Origin: Anastatus disparis
Taxonomy: Eukaryota; Arthropoda; Insecta; Hymenoptera; Eupelmidae
DNA: 64,000 bases
NCBI GenBank assembly: GCA_017163975.1
Contig: JAFFSR010000010.1
Location: forward strand, 1,798,001-1,862,000
Direction of reading: 5' to 3'
Position 1 is the first letter of the stretch. Each line of letters starts with the position of its first letter. This document shows positions 1-11,059 of the stretch, in pieces. A program made the position numbers and the translations under genes. The notes under the pieces are model-generated. The model had not been told where the DNA came from, searched no databases, and was given only the letters and a program-made list of their open reading frames with translations.

Positions 1-168
1 CTTGTATATCAGTTGTTGCATATCTGTCCTTGTAGACTTCAATTGTTCTATGCTTGACTGTCATAAATAGCAATTTGTTAAACTTTGCAATCATACACAC
101 TTCACAGTCTTTCAACGAATCATCAAACACAGCCTGTATGCACCTCATTTTTGGAACTTTCTTTTACA
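1..168 (-). other. Open stretch running off the window edge
   Basis: Reading the - strand from about 168 to the window edge there are more than 50 codons without a stop, including a CEVC dipeptide pair followed by a basic stretch. An AG that could be a splice acceptor lies just upstream (CCTGTAAAAG). The Cys pair followed by Lys/Phe loosely recalls the pre-integrase region of Copia polyproteins, but this is too short to assign. It may be part of a gene or transposon outside the window, or chance. Confidence 0.2.
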
Positions 169-195
169 GGAAAATAACTAACGAGTTATTATTCC

Positions 196-541
196 GTGAA
201 ATTATAAAATAATTTAAGCTAAAAATACAGCTAAAAATATAACTGAAAATCTAGCTATATTATCAGCTGTTGTTATCCTCGTCGAAAACGATTAGCTCAA
301 AAAATTAGCTAAAAATACAGTTAAAAATACAGCTAAAAATACAGCTGAAAATATAGTTATATTTTCCGCTGTTACAAGAGACTCAAAATATTAACTGGAT
401 TTTTACCTAAAAAATAACTGGATTTTTACCTAAAAAATCCAGATTAATATAGCTATATTCCAGCTGAATATAGCTGTATTTTTAGCTGTATTTTTAGCTA
501 TATTTTTAGCTAATTTTTTTAGCTAAATGTTTTTGACGGGG
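196..541. repeat. Clustered inverted short repeats (AGCTAAAAATACAG motif)
   Basis: The motif AGCTAAAAATACAG and variants recur on the + strand at about 215-350. They recur in reverse complement (CTGTATTTTTAGCT) at about 465-530. The outer ends also pair: GTCGAAAACGATTAGCT near 280 against AGCTAAATGTTTTTGACG near 522-538. This is a foldback repeat cluster, probably a MITE remnant; its exact ends are not clear. Confidence 0.55.
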
Positions 542-2746
542 CTATAACCATGTTATACGTACATATGTACATGTATATACCTGCGAGTTTATTCTCGCCT
601 TTTAGCAGTCACCGTCTTTCTGTCTTTTTCTAATTGCGCGCGCACGTCTTCACGGTCTTTTTATTGTACACGGCGTCGAAGTCTTTTCATCAACTCGACT
701 TGGGCCTATGGCCGCCATGTTTGTGTGCATTATTCTCTTTCAGTTTGCGGAAGTCAGGCCAACGCCTTTCTTCCTTCAAGCAATCATACTTAGTATTTCA
801 ACATAAAAACGCGTCCGTTTTTACATTTATTTTTAATTATAGCGAAATTTAACCAAATCCAAGCGGCACTTTTTGCAAATATTAGTTTTTAACCGGTTTT
901 CATTTATTTCTGTCTATACCGTCATAAATCTTTTCAGACCTCGCGCGTGCATCTACGATACATACATATATATACGCACACACATACATATACAGGGTGA
1001 TCGGATAACATCGATACATATTGGTACGGGAAATAAAAGACGAGCAAAAATCATTGGATTACAACGTGACGAGCTGAGTCCAAATTCACCTCTAAAAAAT
1101 TTTTATCTTAATTACAGTAGCCAAGATAATCAATTAAAAGTGACCAATGACCGATCGTCTTTAGAATTCAAAATGAGCGATGTTGCAATGTCGTGAAGGC
1201 TTCGAAAAGATTCAACAAGTGTTTGCATTCGTAAACATATCGTCTTTTTTTTATTGTGTCATTTGAGACCTAACCCATCTTTTTAAATGATTGATTATGA
1301 ATCTATACTGCTAATGTTTACGATCGAAGTACATAATGTTGTACGACAGATGGCAACGTTAGTCTTATCATGATGATATTATTTTTTGTTCTATTTAATA
1401 AAATAATTATTCTAAATAAAATTCAGTGAAATAATGATTGATCATTAATTGATAATTTATAAGCCAAGAATGATTATTTTTGAATTTTAAAAAGAAATTC
1501 TGATTGCAAAGTGTATAGCAAGAATGATAATAAATTATAAAAATATTTGAAAGCAAAATATTTGAATATAATATTTAATGTTTTTAAATATTTGTGAAAA
1601 TTGATATTAGTATTGATATGAATATTAATGTAATATTCTATTTTCTAACAATAAATGTAATCAATGAATGTAGTTATACTATATCCATGATTATAGAATA
1701 TTATAAGTACGGATTATAGCTCACACAGCATGAAACTACGCAATGCAAGGTTTTAGTGGAAGTTTGAAACTTTGCAGCTATCTTTCAGTGTAAGATTTCA
1801 GCAATGTTTTGTCCGCGACAAAATTTCTTTCAGAAATGTTTCATGAAAGTTAAATAGTTATGACAAAATAGTCTTTCTAAGAGAATTATTTATAATTTAA
1901 TAATCATAAAAGTATTAATCGTATTAGCATTCATAAAGATCCAATAATCATTTCTTTTGAATCTAGATTCGGTCGAATCTCCTGTTGGGCGACCGTGCAG
2001 AAATAGTGGCTTAATTTTTACTATTTTAATTATAAATTTATTGAGATAATGATTTAAGGGTTTTGGGGGTCAAGGAATGGAATGATGAGGTCGTTTTTAT
2101 CATGAAGTTGATATTTTGATAATAAAAACTCTATTTTTTGAGATATCGAACAAATCTTGATTTTCATTTAAAATTTTGTAAGCTGACTAAATTTATATTC
2201 CAATTGACGATTATATGACCTTTATTTATTAAATAATCTTCTTTAAATTGTATGATTTATGAAGTATTTTAAATTAATTATTGAAAATTAATATTTCATT
2301 AAATGTTTTAAATATTATTCATTTTCTGCACAAAGGAACGGAATAGAACGTGTAAAGTTACGCAGCAACTTCGCAACGATCGACGTCACACATTCAACTC
2401 GATTGCTCGAGATGCGGGTTATGTTTCTGCTATTGTTTACAAATGCGAATACCTAATTTTCAATCATAGATGGCAATATAAGCTTAATTAGAACTATTAT
2501 TGTAAGATGTTTTTAATTAACAGTCAATATTAAATATAGATAAAATGTAAACGCAATATTAAAAACAAAATTAATTAATTCATCATATGATATATTGAAT
2601 TTCACGTAGATATTTTGTTGTATATTTATTGATTAAATATAAGGTTTTGCGTGATTATAAAAAACATAAGTGCTTTAAAACAATTTTCCGTATTAATTTA
2701 CATGTAATTCAAGTTTATTTCAACACAGTTTTTATAATAAACAATA
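542..2746. other. AT-rich stretch without a recognised feature
   Basis: No ORF here carries a recognisable motif. The two short ORFs near 634-852 and 873-1196 are low-complexity and overlap nothing familiar. Positions 620-760 are less AT-rich than the surroundings, and 950-1000 holds TA/CA-rich simple repeats. A host promoter or exon cannot be excluded, but nothing supports one. Confidence 0.4.
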
Positions 2747-4081
2747 CCGCTCAAAAATTTGATTATAAATAAATGTCTGGAATAAATGATCATATCTTGT
2801 AAAAAGTGTTGTAGAAAATAAAATATTTTCAAGTTCTCTTCAAGAACTTATGTATAGAATTATTTTCAAAGTTTTTTATCGTATAAAAATAGTAACTTGG
2901 AAATTAAACCTTTTTTAATTTTATATTCGCTCAGACAATTTTTCGAATATGATATAAAAAATATCTAAAAACAATGAATTTCCTAGAAGAGCTTTCTAAA
3001 ATGAAATAACAATTTTCTAAATGAATAAATATTTTGTAGAATGAGTTTCCGTATAGTTATGAAGCTTTAAAGTTATGGATTTTTAATGTTTTATACAGAA
3101 AATTGGCCAATTAAACGATCCCAAACCTTAAAGCTTTTTAACTTCCAAGAAACTTAGCGTAGAAAATGTTTATAAAATTCTAATGTAAGCTTTTTTACAG
3201 TACTTTATTTTTTTTTAAATTTTTTTACATCACATTCGAAAAATTGTCTTAGCTAATCTAAAATTAAAAATGTCTGAAAATAATATTTATTTTTACGTTA
3301 ATTTTTTTATACGATAAAAAAATTTGGAATCAATTTTATACATCGATTTTTAAAGCTCTTCAATTGTACACTGAAAAACTTAGAGAGTTGCATTCACTCC
3401 CTATCGGCGTAAATCCAACTCTCAGTAGGGGAGTAGAGGGGCAGGAGTTACATTAACGCTGCCTTGGAGAGTAGAAGATACTCCCCAACTTTTAAAGTCT
3501 GATTCACTTGCGATTCATGATGTAAACACAAGTATTTTAGGTTAGAAAATTATGCAAAATGTAAGTTTACGAGCGAAATTTGTATCTAATGTATTTACAA
3601 AACTATATTGAGAAATAATTGTAAAAAGTAACCTACAAACAAGCAATATATTGATTGTTTATAGGTTGTTATTCTTAATATTAGCTCCTGAAATTTAAGG
3701 TTAGGATTTTTTAATCACGCAAAATTTTGTGTGGTATAATTTAATTAATAGTCTTAAATAAAGATTCTACTTGTACTGTTACGTCATGTAAACTTTTATA
3801 AGCTAAAATAATTGAGCTCACATTGTTAATTTCAAGTAAATCACACTTTAAAAGTTGGGGAGTATCTCCTACTCTCCAAGGCAGCGTTACTCTGACTCCT
3901 ACCCCTCTACTCCCCTACTGAGAGTTGGATTTACGCCGATAGGGAGTGAATGCAACTCTCCAAGTCTTTCAGTGTACTTTAAAACCTTTTTTTTGGAATT
4001 CTTTTACAACATTGTTTTCAGCAATACGATCATTTTTTCAAGACTCTTTCTTTTGCCCGGTAGTATCGAATTTTTGAGCGG
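2747..4081. mobile_element. Old TA-flanked DNA element (TIR CCGCTCAAAAATT) hosting a younger MITE
   Basis: The left end reads TA then CCGCTCAAAAATTTGAT. The right end reads ATCGAATTTTTGAGCGG then TA, giving inverted ends of at least 13 bp and a TA duplication. Weak inverted similarity continues inward. The interior is interrupted by the 606-bp MITE at 3369-3974, so the older element was about 0.73 kb. No transposase is encoded. TA duplication is typical of Tc1/mariner-type elements, but the TIR is not one I recognise. Confidence 0.55.
3369..3974. mobile_element. 606-bp MITE, CACTGAAAAAC ends, TA duplication
   Basis: The first ~130 bases and last ~130 bases are reverse complements of each other with few mismatches. 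Examples are GAGAGTTGCATTCACTCC near 3385 against its complement near 3950, and the GGGGAGTAGAGGGG block. The ends read TA|CACTGAAA and TTTCAGTG|TA. The middle is AT-rich non-coding DNA. It sits inside the older element at 2747-4081. It belongs with the other CAC-G-AAAA, TA-flanked MITEs of this window. Confidence 0.75.
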
Positions 4082-4439
4082 TAAGGTAAATGTCTTAATA
4101 GATGGCTACCTTAAAAATGGTATCTTTTGAGTTTTACCATTCTTGAGGAGGCCATATATTAGGACATTTTTTACAGTATGTAAATAAGTAATTTATTGAT
4201 TTTACATAATGTAATGTGTTTCATTAAAAATACTTGCGATTATTAAAATTACGGAAAATGTTTGAAATGTATTTTGTGTATAAAATTGAAGCAGAAATAT
4301 ATATTTTTTATTCACACTTAGGGCGTGAAATTCAATTTTTGATGTCTATTCTTAGGGGCTAAAATAGCTCTATTTTACCCGAAGGCAAAAAAGTAGTTTT
4401 CTCACGAGTATGATTGATTTCTTCCCTATTTCCTATATA

Positions 4440-6217
4440 GTCTAGGCGCCCAGAGGGTTCCGTATGAAGTTAGAGGTCCCACCAAGCAAGTAGGTGATTC
4501 ATATGTATTTTGAGCCGCTGAATCCAAATTTGCAACTTGCTTTTCGTGCAAGTGGTCAAGTAATTTGCTATAAACAAATTGATTGTTTAAATGGCTATAG
4601 TTTATGAACTACAATAGATGCAGTAATTTTCTCTGCAAAAACTTGTTCTTTAATAAAAAAACAAAAAAAAAATCGTTATTGTTGCATGTCGATTCGATAA
4701 TTAGAACCAGAGATATGGCTAATATATTGCAAAAAAACATAGATACGTAGCACAAGCGCGGAACGCCCTGGTAAAAACCCTTATAACTAGTCTACTAATT
4801 AATATTTTTTAAAGTTTAACATATGTTTGAAAAATGTCAGAGTCTCAGCTTCAATGATAAATCGTTATATATTACTTTCAAATGTTGATAAATAAGCTAG
4901 AATGATTTGAAACAGAAAATTTTTTCAATTTTTCAGAATTTTGTTTATTTATAACAAAATAATATAGGTTAGCGAACAGAATATTTCTATATTTTTTATA
5001 TAGAATGATGGGAAATTTCATCTAGTTAAAGAATCTGTCCGGTTTTTTAAAATTTAAGTAAGTAGAACCTGAGATATCGCAAACTTAAGCTGTAGCGCCA
5101 ACTCATTGCAATACGACATATGTGTGCAATATAGTGATCGCTTTCCTTATTGAAAATTCTTTTATTATAAGGTAAGTAATCTCATTCTTTTCTTATGAAA
5201 TTACTTTTGACTCTATTTTATATACTTTATCATAATATTAATGATGTATAATACATTTAGATGAAGAAGATTTAGGGTTTTAAATAATCATTGATTTTTC
5301 TACTATAATAGTAAACAATTTACTTAACTTATGGAGTATTGCAAAAAGAACAACAATCTATTTTATTCAAAAAATTTGTTTTAACTTTCCGATTTATTAG
5401 AGTCATCTATTTTCAGCTGAATCCTTTTTTATTAAATTTTTATTTAATTTCCTAATACAGAGTTAAAATTTATTCTATTACAAAAGAATGGAATCACTTA
5501 CCTTATAATAAAAGAATTTTTAATAAGGAAAGCGATCGCCATATTGCACACATATGTCGTATTGAATTACTTAAATTTGCGATATTTCAGGTTCTACTTA
5601 CTTAAATGTGAAAAACCGGACAGATTCTTAAACTAGATGAAATTTCCTATCATTCTATATAAAAAATATAGAAATATTTTGTTCGCTAACCTAAATTATT
5701 TCGTTACAAACAAACAAAATTCTGAAAAATTGAAAAATTTTTCTGCTTCAAATCATTCTAGCTTATTTATCAACATTTGAAAATAATATATAACAATTTA
5801 TCATTAAAGCTGAGACTCTGACATTTTCCAAACACATGTTAAACTTAAAAAAAAATTAATTAGTAGTCGAGTTATAAGGGTTTTTACCAGGGCGTTCCGC
5901 GCTTGCGTTACGTCTCAATGTTTATTTGCAATTTATTAGCCATATCTCTGGTTCTAATTATCGAATCGACATGCAACAATAACGATTTTTTTTTGTTTTT
6001 TTATTAAAGAACAAGTTTTCGTAGAGAAAATTACTGTATCTATTGTAGTTCATAAACTATAGCCATTTAAACAATTGATTTGTTTATAACAAATTACTCG
6101 ACTACTTGCGCGAAAAGCAAGTTGCGAATTCGGATTCAGCGGCTCAAAATACATATAAATCACCTACTTGCTTGGTGGGACCTCTAACTTCATACGAAAC
6201 CCTCTGGGCGCCTAGAC
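4440..6217. mobile_element. 1.78-kb palindromic foldback element
   Basis: Arms of about 740 bp (4440 to about 5193 and about 5482 to 6217) are near-perfect reverse complements around a loop of about 290 bp. The ends are GTCTAGGCGCCCAGAGGG and its complement, each followed by TA outside, consistent with a TA target duplication. No coding capacity was seen in arms or loop. The family is not recognised. Confidence 0.75.
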
Positions 6218-6892
6218 TAATAAGAAATTTACTTTTTCTTATGGCACATAAACATTTGGCATGCAAAGAATGAATTTAGCGTGCAGGTGCGAATGAATAA
6301 AGTGCGGGTATTTAATTCTATAAACAACTCAAATAAATTACTCGACTCTACGAGCTCGTGTCTCAAATTGATCGAGTTACTCGAAAAAAATATGAATTAC
6401 TTGAATTGCTCGTAAAAATATGAGCTACTCGGAGTACTCGGAAGAATCGAATTACTCAAAGAAATATACATTACACTAATAACTCAAGTTACTCGAAAAT
6501 ATAGGTGCTTTTTTTATTAATATTTTCTGTAAAAACTAGTTTATCTTTTATTTATTTTTTTGGGGCGGGGGGCTTCCCCTTCCTCCCCGACTCCGGCAGG
6601 TTCTTTGCCACATTTTTATTTTCATTTTATCATATATTAATGGCGTTTCTTTACGTATTATTAACGAATGTATACTCAATGCGGCTGAATATGACGCCCG
6701 TCGTGTATGAGACAGTAATATATTAACCACGAAAGTGAAGGTGTTTTTCACCTCGTCTTTACTGTCGCGTCTCGAACATAAAGCACCTCTTTTACTCCCT
6801 TGGTTAACAATGTAATATTCTCCCTTTTCCTTAACATCGACATTTCTTTTGACTCGGAAAGAATTTTGCTAATATAAGTTCTATAAGATTGT
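6218..6892. other. Intergenic stretch with degenerate CTCGA/TACTCG repeats
   Basis: Positions 6330-6500 contain many short degenerate repeats of ACTCGA / TTACTCG. A G/C-rich patch lies at 6560-6600. No gene was recognised; the ORFs on both strands near 6505-6751 have no family motif. Confidence 0.35.
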
Positions 6893-7424
6893 ACAGTTTT
6901 ACAATTCAATTATAATTATTACTACGTAACTATATGACTGTAATAACATATAATCATCACAACAGTTTTACATTTATATTAGTTATTACTACGTAACTAT
7001 AGTAATGATTATAATCACATATAAACATCGCTAAAGTTTAACAATGAATTACAGTTATTACTACGTAACTATAGTAATGACTATAATTACATGTAATAAT
7101 CACTACAGTTTAAAAATCAATTATAGTGATTACTACGTAACTATAGTTATGACTATAATCACGTATAATCATCACTACATTTTTATAATAAATCATAGTT
7201 ATTACTACGTAACCATAGAAATGACTATAATCACCTATAATCATCACTACAGCTTTAATATCAATAGAAGTTATTACCAAAAAACTATAGTAATAACTAT
7301 AATTACCTATAATGATCACTACAGTTTTATAATAAATTATTTTCATTACTACTTGAGTAAAGTTATGATTATAATCACCTATAATCATTACTGAAGTTTT
7401 ATAATCAATTATAGTAATTACTAA
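6893..7424. repeat. 72-bp minisatellite array, left part
   Basis: About seven degenerate units of about 72 bp, with consensus segments TTATTACTACGTAACTATAG and AATGACTATAATCACCTATA. Because the period is divisible by three and the unit is partly self-complementary, both strands stay open and give repetitive Tyr/Ile-rich ORFs. These are by-products of the repeat, not genes. The array continues at 8045 after a MITE insertion. Confidence 0.8.
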
Positions 7425-8044
7425 CTAGGAGAGAGTCACACCTCCGGATCACAGATTTTGCTCAAACTTCGGGATGAGTTTTCAAATGATAAAATATGGA
7501 AAAAGCTAAAGTTATAGTCATAAATACTCAATATTTCCTTAGTTACAGGCAATTAAAGAAAATCACTAAAAAAGTTACTAGATTTTTAAACGCATATAGT
7601 TCTTTAGCATTGATAGCTACAAACTTGAAACTTTTTAAATAAAAGCTAAGCTCAAATCCTTTTGAATTAGTAGTTACAGCATGTCAAAATATTATTTTTC
7701 CCCAAAGTTAGAGCGTAATAAGGAAAGAAAAATCATGTCCAATGTTTACCATGCTCTAACTTTGGGGAAAAATAATATTTTGACATGCTGTAACTACTAA
7801 TTCAAAAGGATTTGAGCTTAGCTTTAATTTAAAAAAAGTTTCAAGCTTGTAGCTATCAATGCTAAAGAACTATATGCGTTTAAAAATCTAGTAACTTTTT
7901 TAGTGATTTTCTTCAATTGCCTGTAACTAGGGAAATATTGAGTATTTATGACTATTACTTTAGCTTTTTCCATATTTTATCATCTAACAACTTATCCTGA
8001 AGCTTAAGCAAAATCCCTGATCCGGAGGTATGACACTCTCCTAG
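7425..8044. mobile_element. 620-bp palindromic MITE (copy 1), TAA duplication
   Basis: Ends are CTAGGAGAGAGTCACACC and the complement of CTAGGAGAGTGTCATACC. The arms are reverse complements through most of the length. TAA flanks both sides. Removing the element and one TAA rejoins a minisatellite unit (ATTACTAA then GTAACTATAG, against array consensus ATTACTACGTAACTATAG), so the insertion point is exact. A 3-bp TAA/TTA duplication is typical of PIF/Harbinger elements, which is a tentative assignment. Related copies are at 61755-62418 and 33951-34625. Confidence 0.8.
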
Positions 8045-8440
8045 TAAGTAACTATAGTAATGACTACAATTACCTATAATCATAACTAGAGTTTCATAAT
8101 TAATTATAGTTATTACCACAGAACTATAGTTATGACTATAATCACCGATAATTATCACTACATTATTATAATCAATTATAATTATTAGCACAAAACTATA
8201 GTAATGACTATAATCACCTATAATCAGCACTACAGTTTTACAATCGATCACAGTTATTACTACATAAGTATAGTTATAACTATGGTCACCTACAATCATT
8301 ACTACAACTTTATAATTAATTATTGTTATTACTACGTAAATATAGTAATGATTATAATTACCTATGATCATTACTACAGTTTTATAATCAATATTGATTA
8401 TTACAACGTTAAATATAACATTATTGTTATTATACTATAT
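8045..8440. repeat. 72-bp minisatellite array, right part
   Basis: About five more units of the same 72-bp repeat as at 6893-7424, in the same orientation. It degrades into AT-rich DNA near 8400-8450 before the satellite unit begins. Confidence 0.75.
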
Positions 8441-8454
8441 ATTATAATATTACA

Positions 8455-9474
8455 TATTGTTAAATATAAGTCATTTCATCTAATAATGATACTACAATCG
8501 ATAAAACCCTTGCATTGCGAAAGTATTAGCTTGTAAAACGACTAATTTGCAATAACTTTTCAAGAAACTAATTCTGAACTTTCACTTGTGCTAAATTATG
8601 TTCCATCATCGGAAATCTTGATATCAATGCAATCTAGATCTTTTAGAACTAACAAAACTTATTCCTGGCAATCCTAGAAGACCCAAGTATAAAAGTATTT
8701 ATTTTATGAACGATTTTTCTGCCACGCATAAATGTTGCTTATTTGGATATTGTCTTTTCAATCAAAATACACTTAGGAAACCTAACTTATACTGTTCTTC
8801 GTCAATGAGGCTATTTCGCGAACAATTAACCAATACCTTATTTCAGAAGTGAACAGTTCTTGGTCCATATAACGTTACTTTTTTGGAAAATCTGATGTGT
8901 AATCGCGCAAGCATATTATCAAAAGTTAAAACTATTTTTATGCAAGTATAGTGGTAAATCTTTCTAAATATAAGACTTCCTATCCAACAAACAATACTTT
9001 TACCCTGAATGCTTGTTGCTTTTTTGGCTAATAATTCTACAATCGATGATACACCCACATTGTGTAGTTTTCTTATTGTTAGAAAGGCTATATCGCGAAA
9101 AATTTTCCAAGACTACATTTCTCTACGTAAGACTTGTAATAAATTATGTTTCTCTCTTAGAAGTTTTCACTCTAATGCAATTTTAGATTTGTCTTAGCTG
9201 TCATAACTTATTTCTTGGAATATAAGCAGACTATGTTCTCGAGTATAAGACTACTGATTTAAAAAAGGATCGTTTGGCCACAAATAGACGTTGCTTATTT
9301 GGATATTGTATTTTTAAATCAAAATACACATAGGAAACCAAACTACTACTGTTTTTTTTTAATAAAACCATTTTGCGGACAATCAACTAAGTCCAAATTT
9401 TAGAAGTTAACTTTTTCGGGTACCTATAGTGTTTCTTTTATAGTTAATCTCATTTGTGTTTGTTCAAGCGTATT
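8455..9474 (+). repeat. Satellite unit L (about 1.1-kb family)
   Basis: This stretch matches 59102-60212 and 60213-61281 in the same orientation along almost its whole length. Shared blocks include CACTTGTGCTAAATTATGTT near 8583 and GATGATACACCCACATTGTG near 9045. It lacks a segment near its start that the right-hand units have. It ends in CGTATT, the 6-bp target duplicated by the Polinton insertion. No conserved ORF is maintained between units, so it looks non-coding. Confidence 0.75.
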
Positions 9475-9828
9475 GGTAGGTAAACAAAGAGAGTTCTGGC
9501 TACCCTCACTCCTCCGCCCACCAGCTCACCTGTGCAGGTGCAAAAATAATGACCAGTCCTGCGATACAAGAAATTCACTACGTGCCTGCGCGCCATGTTA
9601 GCGCTCATTGGCGCGCGAGCTCTGACGCCGCGTCAATAAGCGAATTCCCACGATCCGCGTTGATAAGCGAATTTCCCCGGTTCGCGCCCGCCCACCCGCC
9701 GCCGCAGATGAGAGTAAATGTTAAATCTTTAAAAATTTCAACATGATCATAGAAGAGAGTCTTATTTTATATTATTGGGTATAAACTGATCTCATTTCAA
9801 ACGAGTGAAAGAAGGATAGAAAAAACTA
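9475..9828. repeat. Polinton left terminus with GC-rich block
   Basis: The terminal 354 bases are the inverted counterpart of 58748-59101. Positions 9585-9710 are strongly GC- and CpG-rich in an otherwise AT-rich region. They contain a short direct repeat of AAGCGAATTCCC type (about 9639 and 9665). Both arms keep this block, which may be a replication-end or promoter element. The 65-codon ORF through it is not conserved as a protein family I know. Confidence 0.65.
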
Positions 9829-10577
9829 CACGGAGAGAAAAATCAGGTTATTTTCTCATGATAAATTTAACACGTTAAAATTATATGATTCTTCATGTAA
9901 GATTCTCATGAAATGAAGTTAATTTAATCAGAATAGCATCTAACTTAAAATGCTATAGGTGCCATGTTGTTATTACTTGGACGCTCACGGGATTTTCACG
10001 TGGAACTCAAGTGAATTTAACGGTGGTAGGGCCGATCTAGTAGCATGGGCTTTGAAAGAGAGAGAGAGAGAGAGAGAGTAAAGAATATGTGTATATTCGT
10101 AGCAGCAGTCAGTTAGAATACACATACTGTGCGAGTAGAGTGGGGGTATGTCGATTTTTATAAGCTAAACCCTTTGGTTACTTTGTTTCTCTCTCTCTCT
10201 CGGCCGGTAAGTGTGAACACGCATCGCTTCTACTGCTCCTCTGTTTTTCATTTTTTAATATATTTTTGCACTCTGTCGAGTGAAATTTTTTGCAGGAATT
10301 CGTCCTCTTGGAGTCCTTAGGCCTTTGCTTTATTTTATGCGCTTTGTTGCTGCATTTTTTGGGACTTCTGGACGTTTTCCTTGTTTGCGTTGCTGTCGCC
10401 GGCTGTCTTTTTATCTTTTGCTGCTGCTGTTTTGACTACTGTTTTTGCTGCTCCTGTCTTGCTGTTGGATCGGCTTGGTGCATGGTGGTGTGTGGTGGAG
10501 TGTTGACATCCGTTTTTGCTGTATTATGCATTTTTTTCTGGTGTTGCTGCAACTAACCTAAAAATTCTTTCTGGCGC

Positions 10578-10910
10578 AAAATCTATCTCCAACATATTGC
10601 AATTTTACAAAAGTGGCTCCATCTTTTGGGTGATCTTCGTACTAGCACTGTCATTACCTGGTGGATAAATAGTACGCAATAGATAACTATAGTAAACTTG
10701 CTGGCCGCAGTGCGTGTTGTAATTACTCAGTTATTCAACCTATATATTGCTGTTTTTCACATGCGGTGAACGTTTGTCATTGTTGGGCTGTTTGATTGCT
10801 AAGGATCAGTCAGGGAATCTATCAAACCAATATACTGTAATTTTGCATGAGTGGCTCCATCTCTTGGGTGATCTTTGTACTAGTACTGCCATTAACTAGT
10901 GGATAAATAG
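10578..10910 (+). promoter_or_regulatory. Duplicated 5' UTR segment of the LINE
   Basis: A block of about 95 bp containing GTGGCTCCATCT, TTGGGTGATCTT and GTGGATAAATAG occurs at 10578-10670 and again, about 80-90% alike by eye, at 10814-10910. Tandem 5' UTR monomers often hold the internal promoter of LINEs, so this is a likely promoter region. That role is inferred from position only. Confidence 0.5.
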
Positions 10911-11059
10911 TGCGAAGCTGATAAATCCAGTTGCTCCACTATTATCTGACCGTAAACGTGTCAGCTGCAGCGTGTGCTTTATTACTCAATTATTCAGCTG
11001 TTATTCAGCTATATTATTCAACTATATTGTACTGTTTTCGCTTGCGTCTGTTCTGCATC

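Noticed and set aside
7044..8536. ORFs of 90-138 codons on both strands as repetitive proteins
   Set aside because: They follow the 72-bp minisatellite exactly, exist on both strands and have no start or composition independent of the repeat.
9549..9746. ORF through the GC-rich Polinton terminus (and 58830-59096)
   Set aside because: GC-rich DNA has few stops; the two arm versions differ by extension and residues, with no recognised domain.
10290..10556. 88-codon Cys- and Leu-rich ORF upstream of LINE ORF1
   Set aside because: It lies in the 5' UTR and next to the duplicated monomers, has no family motif and no conserved counterpart; probably chance.
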